Shown here piece after piece: positions 4,772 through 8,477 of a stretch of 8,477 bases of DNA (position 1 is the stretch's first letter; every line of letters starts with the position of its first letter). The position numbers and the translations under genes are program-made. The stretch is from an uncultured Gammaproteobacteria bacterium (GTDB lineage: Bacteria > Pseudomonadota > Gammaproteobacteria > Xanthomonadales > Xanthomonadaceae). The stretch covers positions 1 through 8,477 of the forward strand of contig CAMPGW010000103.1 in the NCBI GenBank assembly GCA_946885735.1, read 5' to 3'. Under the pieces are notes generated by a model. The model had not been told where the DNA came from. It made no database searches and worked only from the letters and a program-made list of their open reading frames with translations.

Positions 4772-6616
4772 TCAGAACATCAGGTTCACCGCCACCAGGG
4801 TGATCGCCAGGTAGCCGAGCGTGAGCGGCGCGCCCGCGCGCCACATGTCGCGCGGCTGGTAGCCGGCCGGGCCGGAGATCATCGACAGCACCGGGTTGGA
4901 ATGGGTCAGGAAATTGTTGGAGGCCGACAGCGCCACCAGCATCGCCGCGGCCAGCGGACTGCTGCCGGAGGCCAGCGCCACGTTGATCGCCATCGGCACC
5001 ATCACGATGGTCGCGCCGACGTTGCCGATCACCAGGCTGAAGGCGATCGTCAGCACGCCCATCGCCGCCTGCAGCACCCAGCCGGGCACGGAAGGACCCG
5101 CGGCCGCGATCGCCTGCTGCGCGACCCAGTTGGCGGCGCCGGTCGAGTCCATCGCCCAGCCGAGCGGGATCAGGCAGGCCATCAGGAACACGGTCTTCCA
5201 GTTCACCGCCGAGTAGGCCTCGTCCATGTTGAGCACGCCGGCCACGATCATCGCCGCGGCGCCGCCCATCAGCGCCACCGGCACCGGCAGCAGGGTGGTG
5301 AGGGCGAGGAACATCGAGGCCACGAACAGGCCCAGCGCCCAGCGCAACTTGTGCGGGCGTTGTTCCTGCTTGGGATAGTCGGTGACCACGACGAAGTCGC
5401 GGGTGACGCCGGCCTGGCCGAGGTCGGACCAGAAACTATGGAACACCAGCATGTCGCCGGCGCGCAAGGGCAGTTCACGGATGTCGGCGCGCAGCACCTT
5501 CTTGTCGCGGTTGATCGCCAGCAGGCTGATGCCGAAGCGCTTGCGCAGGCGCAACTGCGACTGCGTGCGGCCGATGAACTGCGAGGTCGGCGGCACCACC
5601 GCTTCCGAGATGCCGGCGCGGTTGGGATCGAACAGGTCGCCGAAATTCCGCAGCCGCGCCGACAGCTTGAGCTGGTTGGCGTCCGCATACGCCTGCACCG
5701 TCTCGCGCCGCCCCAGCACGCCGATCACGCTGCCGACCCACAGCATCTGGTCCGCCGCCGGCGACAGCCGCGCCTCGCTGCCGGTCAGCAGCGCCAGGTA
5801 CAGCGGTGCGTCGGGCTGGGCCTCGGCTTCGCCCACCGACATGCCGACGAGCGGGCTCTCGGCGCCGACGGTGAGTTCGAACACGTCGCCCTCGATGCCG
5901 TAGGCCTGGGCGAAATAACTTTCCGTGCGCGCCGGCGTGATCGCCTCGCTGGATCGGTCTTCCTGCGGCAACCAGCGCCGCCCGGGAAAGCGGTAATACA
6001 GCAGCCCGGCGATGAGCAGCGCCAGCCCGATCGGCAAGGGCTGGAACATCGGGAAGGGCGCCAGCGTCGCGGCGCCGGAAGGAAGGTTGCGGTTGGCCGA
6101 CACCACCAGGTCGTTGAGCAGCAGCAAGGGCGAGTTGCCGACCATGGTCAGGCCGCCGCCCATGATGATCGCCGCCGACAAGGGGAAAAGCATGCGGCCC
6201 AGGGGCACGCCCGTACGACCCGACAGGCGCGAGGCGACCGGCAGGAACAAGGCCGTCACCGACGGGTTCTGCATGAAACCCGACATCACTCCCGCCACAC
6301 CGCTGGTCCAGGCGATCAGGCGTTCTTCGGCGCCGCGCGAGCGCCGCAGCAGCCAGGCGGCGAGGCGGTGCAGCGCGCCGGTATGGTCCAGGCCCGCGCC
6401 GAGGATCATGGTCGCGATGATGCTGATCACCGCGTTGCCGGAGAAGCCGGAGAACAGCTCGTCCGCCGGCACGATCCGGCTCACCCCCAACGCCACCAGC
6501 ACCACCAATGCGGTGGCGTCGCTGCGGATGCGCGGGAACATGAACATGGTCATCGTGAACACGACCAGGCCCAGCACCACGATCATGTCCTGCGTCAGTT
6601 CGAGATCGGTACCCAT
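4772..6616 (-). CDS. SLC13-type anion permease with two RCK_C (TrkA_C) domains
   Basis: Inner-membrane transporter of 614 residues from the divalent anion:Na+ symporter superfamily. About six membrane segments lie in residues 9-208, then a cytoplasmic region of about 210-420 and a second membrane half from 424 to the end. The cytoplasmic part contains two TrkA_C/RCK_C-like domains, about 240-310 (FELTVGAESPLVGMSV onward) and 335-412 (EAVVPPTSQFIGRT, then LPLRAGDMLVF). Re-entrant blocks are FMQNPSVTALFLP (114-126) with GGGLTMVGNSPLLLLNDL (153-170), and IGNVGATIVMVP (530-541) with SASNNFLTHSNP (564-575). Relatives carry sulfate, other inorganic anions or dicarboxylates; the substrate here is unknown. 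The ATG at 6616 follows the trmB stop with one base between (TGA-C-ATG) and lacks a strong ribosome binding site, suggesting translational coupling. The frame stays open into trmB upstream, but that stretch is trmB read in another frame. Confidence 0.9.
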   Translation of the reverse strand: MGTDLELTQDMIVVLGLVVFTMTMFMFPRIRSDATALVVLVALGVSRIVPADELFSGFSGNAVISIIATMILGAGLDHTGALHRLAAWLLRRSRGAEERLIAWTSGVAGVMSGFMQNPSVTALFLPVASRLSGRTGVPLGRMLFPLSAAIIMGGGLTMVGNSPLLLLNDLVVSANRNLPSGAATLAPFPMFQPLPIGLALLIAGLLYYRFPGRRWLPQEDRSSEAITPARTESYFAQAYGIEGDVFELTVGAESPLVGMSVGEAEAQPDAPLYLALLTGSEARLSPAADQMLWVGSVIGVLGRRETVQAYADANQLKLSARLRNFGDLFDPNRAGISEAVVPPTSQFIGRTQSQLRLRKRFGISLLAINRDKKVLRADIRELPLRAGDMLVFHSFWSDLGQAGVTRDFVVVTDYPKQEQRPHKLRWALGLFVASMFLALTTLLPVPVALMGGAAAMIVAGVLNMDEAYSAVNWKTVFLMACLIPLGWAMDSTGAANWVAQQAIAAAGPSVPGWVLQAAMGVLTIAFSLVIGNVGATIVMVPMAINVALASGSSPLAAAMLVALSASNNFLTHSNPVLSMISGPAGYQPRDMWRAGAPLTLGYLAITLVAVNLMF

Positions 6617-6617
6617 G

Positions 6618-7337
6618 TCAGCGCCGGCGGTACAGCAGGTCCCACACACCGTGGCCCAGACGCTGGCCACGGGTCTCGAAATGGGTCTGGCGGCGCCACT
6701 CCGGCCGCGGCACCGCGGCGCCCGGGCCGGCGACGTTCTCGAGGCGCGGCTCGGCGTCCAGCACCTCCCACATCTGTCGCGCGTAATCAGCCCAGTCCGT
6801 CGCCAGGTGCAGCAGGCCACCCGGCGCGAGCTTGTCGCAGAGCAGGCCGACGAAGGCCGGGTTCAGCAGTCGCCGCTTGTGGTGGCGCTTCTTGTGCCAG
6901 GGATCCGGAAAATAGATGCGTGCCTCGGCGAGCGCGCCGTCGGCGATCTCGTGGCGCAGCACCTCGACCGCGTCGTGCTGGTAGATGCGCGCGTTGCCGA
7001 GTCCGCCGGCGGCCAGCGTGTTGAGCAGGCGTCCCACGCCCGGCCCGTGCACCTCGACGCCGATGAAGTCGCGTTCCGGCTCGCGTTCGGCGGCGAAGGC
7101 CAGCTGCTCGCCGTTGCCGAAGCCGATCTCGAGCACGCGCGGAGCGTGGCGACCGAAGGCCGCGTCGAAATCACGCGGCGCGCCGCGGTACTCGAGGCCG
7201 TAGCGCGGCCAGTGCTGCTCGAAGGCGCGGCGCTGCGCCGGCGTGGCGCGCCCCTGCCGCAGCACGAAGCTGCGGATGCTGCGTTCGCGCAAGGTCGGGT
7301 CGGGCGGCGCCGCGGGTCGGGAGGCGTCGCTGCTCAT
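6618..7337 (-). CDS. trmB: tRNA (guanine-N7-)-methyltransferase TrmB
   Basis: Cytoplasmic SAM-dependent enzyme that makes m7G at position 46 in the tRNA variable loop. The 239-residue length is usual for gammaproteobacteria. Motifs in order: N-terminal [13 protein letters not shown] (23-35), SAM-binding [10 protein letters not shown] (70-79), acidic VEVH (94-97), HDAVEVL (121-127), the catalytic block [17 protein letters not shown] (141-157) with Asp145, TDWADYA (180-186) and the C-terminal TxFExRG signature (THFETRG, 218-224). The ATG at 7337 lies 3 bases after the thiG stop (TGA-GCG-ATG) with no clear ribosome binding site, so it is probably translationally coupled to thiG. The permease follows after one base. 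No motif is missing. Confidence 0.97.
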   Translation of the reverse strand: MSSDASRPAAPPDPTLRERSIRSFVLRQGRATPAQRRAFEQHWPRYGLEYRGAPRDFDAAFGRHAPRVLEIGFGNGEQLAFAAEREPERDFIGVEVHGPGVGRLLNTLAAGGLGNARIYQHDAVEVLRHEIADGALAEARIYFPDPWHKKRHHKRRLLNPAFVGLLCDKLAPGGLLHLATDWADYARQMWEVLDAEPRLENVAGPGAAVPRPEWRRQTHFETRGQRLGHGVWDLLYRRR

Positions 7338-7340
7338 CGC

Positions 7341-8138
7341 TCAGAAGAACAGCCCGTCGAGCGGGGAGGAGGCATTGGCATGGCGTCGTCGCGGGATGCG
7401 TCCCGCCAGGAAGGCGTCGCGGCCGGCCTCGACCGCCAGCTTCATCGCCCGCGCCATCCGCACCGGGTCGCGCGCGCCGGCGATCGCGGTGTTCATCAGC
7501 ACGCCGTCGCAGCCCAGTTCCATCGCGATCGCGGCGTCCGAGGCAGTGCCCACGCCGGCATCCACCAGCACCGGCACCTTGGCGTTTTCCACGATTTCCA
7601 GCAGGTTCCACTTGTTCTGGATGCCCAGGCCGGAACCAATGGGCGCGGCCAGCGGCATCACCGCCACGCAGCCGATCGCTTCCAGCCGGCGCGCGAGGAT
7701 CGGATCGTCGGAGGTGTAGACCATCACGTCGAAGCCGTCCTTCACCAGCGCCTCGGCGGCCTGCAGGGTCTGCACGACGTCGGGGAACAGGGTGCGCTCG
7801 TCGCCGAGCACCTCCAGCTTCACCAGCCGGTGGCCATCGAGCAGTTCGCGGGCGAGCTGGCAGGTGCGCACGGCATCGGCGGCGGTATAGCAGCCGGCGG
7901 TGTTGGGCAGGATGGTGTAGCGATCCGGCGGCAACACGTCCAGCAGGTTCGGCTGGTCCTTGTGCTGGCCGAGGTTGGAGCGGCGCAGCGCGACGGTGAC
8001 GATCTGCGCGCCGGCGGCTTCGGTGGCCAGGCGAGTCTGTTCGAGGTCGGCGAACTTGCCGGTACCGGTGAGCAGGCGCGAGCGGTAGGGCCGGCCCGCG
8101 ATGATCAGCGGGTCGTCGGGCGTGGGCACGGATTCCAT
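7341..8138 (-). CDS. thiG: Thiazole synthase ThiG
   Basis: Cytoplasmic TIM-barrel enzyme that forms the thiazole phosphate carboxylate of thiamine from deoxyxylulose 5-phosphate, dehydroglycine (or iminoglycine) and the ThiS thiocarboxylate. It has 265 residues, normal for the family. Visible blocks: LLTGTGKF (22-29), VTVALRRSN (47-55), [15 protein letters not shown] (77-91), VKLEVLGD (106-113) with Lys107 as the expected Schiff-base lysine, [15 protein letters not shown] (161-175), [16 protein letters not shown] (188-203) and GVLMNTAIA (212-220), ending in the typical [10 protein letters not shown]. It sits 39 bases downstream of thiS. No strong ribosome binding site precedes the ATG at 8138, but the start agrees with relatives. 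ThiF, ThiO/ThiH, ThiE, ThiC and ThiD are not in the window and must be encoded elsewhere if the pathway is complete. Confidence 0.98.
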   Translation of the reverse strand: MESVPTPDDPLIIAGRPYRSRLLTGTGKFADLEQTRLATEAAGAQIVTVALRRSNLGQHKDQPNLLDVLPPDRYTILPNTAGCYTAADAVRTCQLARELLDGHRLVKLEVLGDERTLFPDVVQTLQAAEALVKDGFDVMVYTSDDPILARRLEAIGCVAVMPLAAPIGSGLGIQNKWNLLEIVENAKVPVLVDAGVGTASDAAIAMELGCDGVLMNTAIAGARDPVRMARAMKLAVEAGRDAFLAGRIPRRRHANASSPLDGLFF

Positions 8139-8177
8139 GGCCGAATTATGGACCGATGGGGGCCCGGGCTCCAGCGA

Positions 8178-8378
8178 TCATCCGCCGCCGATGGCCTGGA
8201 TGATCTCCACGCGGTCGCCATCGGCGAGCAGGGTCTCGGCGTGGCGGCCGCGCGGCACGATCGCCTGGTTGACCTCGACCGCGACGCGGCGCTCCCCGAA
8301 GCCGGTGGCGGCCAACAGCGCCGTGACGGTGAGCGGCCCCGGAAATTCGCGGCTTTCGCCATTCAGCTGCAGCTTCAT
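8178..8378 (-). CDS. thiS: Sulfur-carrier protein ThiS
   Basis: Ubiquitin-like sulfur carrier of 66 residues. Its C-terminal glycine is adenylated by a ThiF/MoeB-type enzyme, converted to a thiocarboxylate and used by ThiG as the sulfur donor for the thiazole ring. The beta-grasp pattern is visible: MKLQLNGESREF (1-12), LTVTALLAATGF (16-27), VAVEVNQAIVPRGRHAETLLADGDRVEIIQAIGGG to the end by segments, with the VNxxIVPR block at 36-43 and LxDGDRVEI at 51-59. The terminus is Gly-Gly-Gly rather than the minimal Gly-Gly, still compatible with function. The frame is open upstream into the tRNA, but the ATG at 8378 gives the family's standard start. No good Shine-Dalgarno precedes it. A -10-like TAGAAT lies only 7 bases upstream, so the message may be leaderless. 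It is the first gene of the thiS-thiG-trmB-permease operon. Confidence 0.95.
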   Translation of the reverse strand: MKLQLNGESREFPGPLTVTALLAATGFGERRVAVEVNQAIVPRGRHAETLLADGDRVEIIQAIGGG

Positions 8379-8385
8379 CCGCTGG

Positions 8386-8391
8386 ATTCTA
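8386..8391 (-). promoter_or_regulatory. Candidate -10 element of the thiS operon
   Basis: On the minus strand TAGAAT (5 of 6 matches to TATAAT) ends 7 bases before the thiS ATG. A start of transcription at normal distance would fall at, or one base before, the ATG. No convincing -35 hexamer is seen at 16-18 bases; the region it would occupy holds the opposing tRNA promoter. No TPP riboswitch can fit in this leader. Confidence 0.4.
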
Positions 8392-8406
8392 ACGCGTGGG
8401 CGGGGC

Positions 8407-8412
8407 CATAAT
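8407..8412 (+). promoter_or_regulatory. Candidate -10 element of the tRNA-Gly gene
   Basis: CATAAT (5 of 6 matches to TATAAT) lies 10 bases before the first base of the tRNA, the usual place for a tRNA promoter. The bases between are all G or C except one T (GCGGTGCCGC), a GC-rich discriminator of the kind associated with stringently controlled stable-RNA promoters. The -35 is poor (TGGATT at 8383-8388, 18-base spacing, 3 of 6 matches). Confidence 0.5.
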
Positions 8413-8422
8413 GCGGTGCCGC

Positions 8423-8477
8423 GCGGGTGTAGCTCAATGGTAGAGCTGTTGCTTCCCAAGCAACTGACGAGGGTTCG
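8423..8477 (+). tRNA. tRNA-Gly (anticodon CCC), 5' part, cut by window end
   Basis: The sequence folds as the first three quarters of a tRNA: acceptor 5' strand GCGGGTG (8423-8429), D stem GCTC/GAGC (8432-8435 with 8443-8446) around AATGGTA, anticodon stem GTTGC/GCAAC (8448-8452 with 8460-8464) around the loop TTCCCAA, and the start of the T arm with GGGTTCG at the edge. The anticodon is CCC (8455-8457), which reads the glycine codon GGG. About 20 bases, including the 3' acceptor strand, lie outside the window, so the acceptor stem and CCA end cannot be checked. Confidence 0.95.

Noticed and set aside
4901..7024. 707-codon open frame on the plus strand opposite the permease and trmB
   Set aside because: It is His/Gln/Arg-rich low-complexity sequence antisense to genes with full motifs; a composition artefact.
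8158..8172. GC-rich palindrome around GCCCGGGC between thiS and thiG
   Set aside because: A self-complementary 8-mer without a loop or T-run; no basis for a terminator or operator.
6012..8411. 799-codon open frame on the plus strand across the permease, trmB, thiG and thiS
   Set aside because: It lies antisense to four genes with clear family motifs. Its translation is rich in Arg, Gly, His and Gln with no domain, as expected from high-GC codon bias.
8379..8422. TPP riboswitch ahead of thiS
   Set aside because: The leader is too short and lacks the conserved CUGAGA and related thi-box sequences; a riboswitch, if present in this genome, would more likely precede thiC elsewhere.

Overview
This window is high-GC chromosomal DNA that most resembles the Lysobacter/Luteimonas/Stenotrophomonas side of the Xanthomonadaceae (Gammaproteobacteria). 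That placement is an inference from base composition, protein character and the style of one intergenic repeat; no search was run. I see no phage, transposase, CRISPR or defence genes, and gene packing is tight, with one gap over 100 bases. It reads as ordinary core genome. I found no convincing undescribed multi-gene system, although several small structures deserve a second look.

Layout. Positions 1-327 (+) hold the C-terminus of an RND efflux pump of the HAE1 type. A 173-base gap follows, filled mainly by a nested inverted repeat (346-453). Then come a SpoU/TrmH-type RNA methyltransferase resembling E. coli YfiF (501-1418, +) and, convergent with it, an exported M28 zinc peptidase (1438-2868, -). 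Upstream of the peptidase on the minus strand are a perfect 11-bp hairpin, mscL (2934-3344), an FAH-family acylpyruvase-like hydrolase (3376-4065) and a small membrane protein (4111-4380). The last three look like one transcription unit ending at the hairpin. Divergent from the small membrane protein, across only 40 bases, is a stand-alone Rieske protein (4421-4768, +).

The right half (8378 down to 4772, -) looks like one operon: thiS, thiG, trmB and an SLC13-type permease with two regulatory RCK_C (TrkA_C) domains. Its last three genes are separated by only 3 and 1 bases. ThiS and ThiG together build the thiazole ring of thiamine, TrmB makes m7G46 in tRNA, and the permease moves an unidentified anion. 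Divergent from thiS, the 5' part of a tRNA-Gly with anticodon CCC begins at 8423 and runs off the window. The 44 bases between thiS and the tRNA hold two opposed -10-like hexamers.
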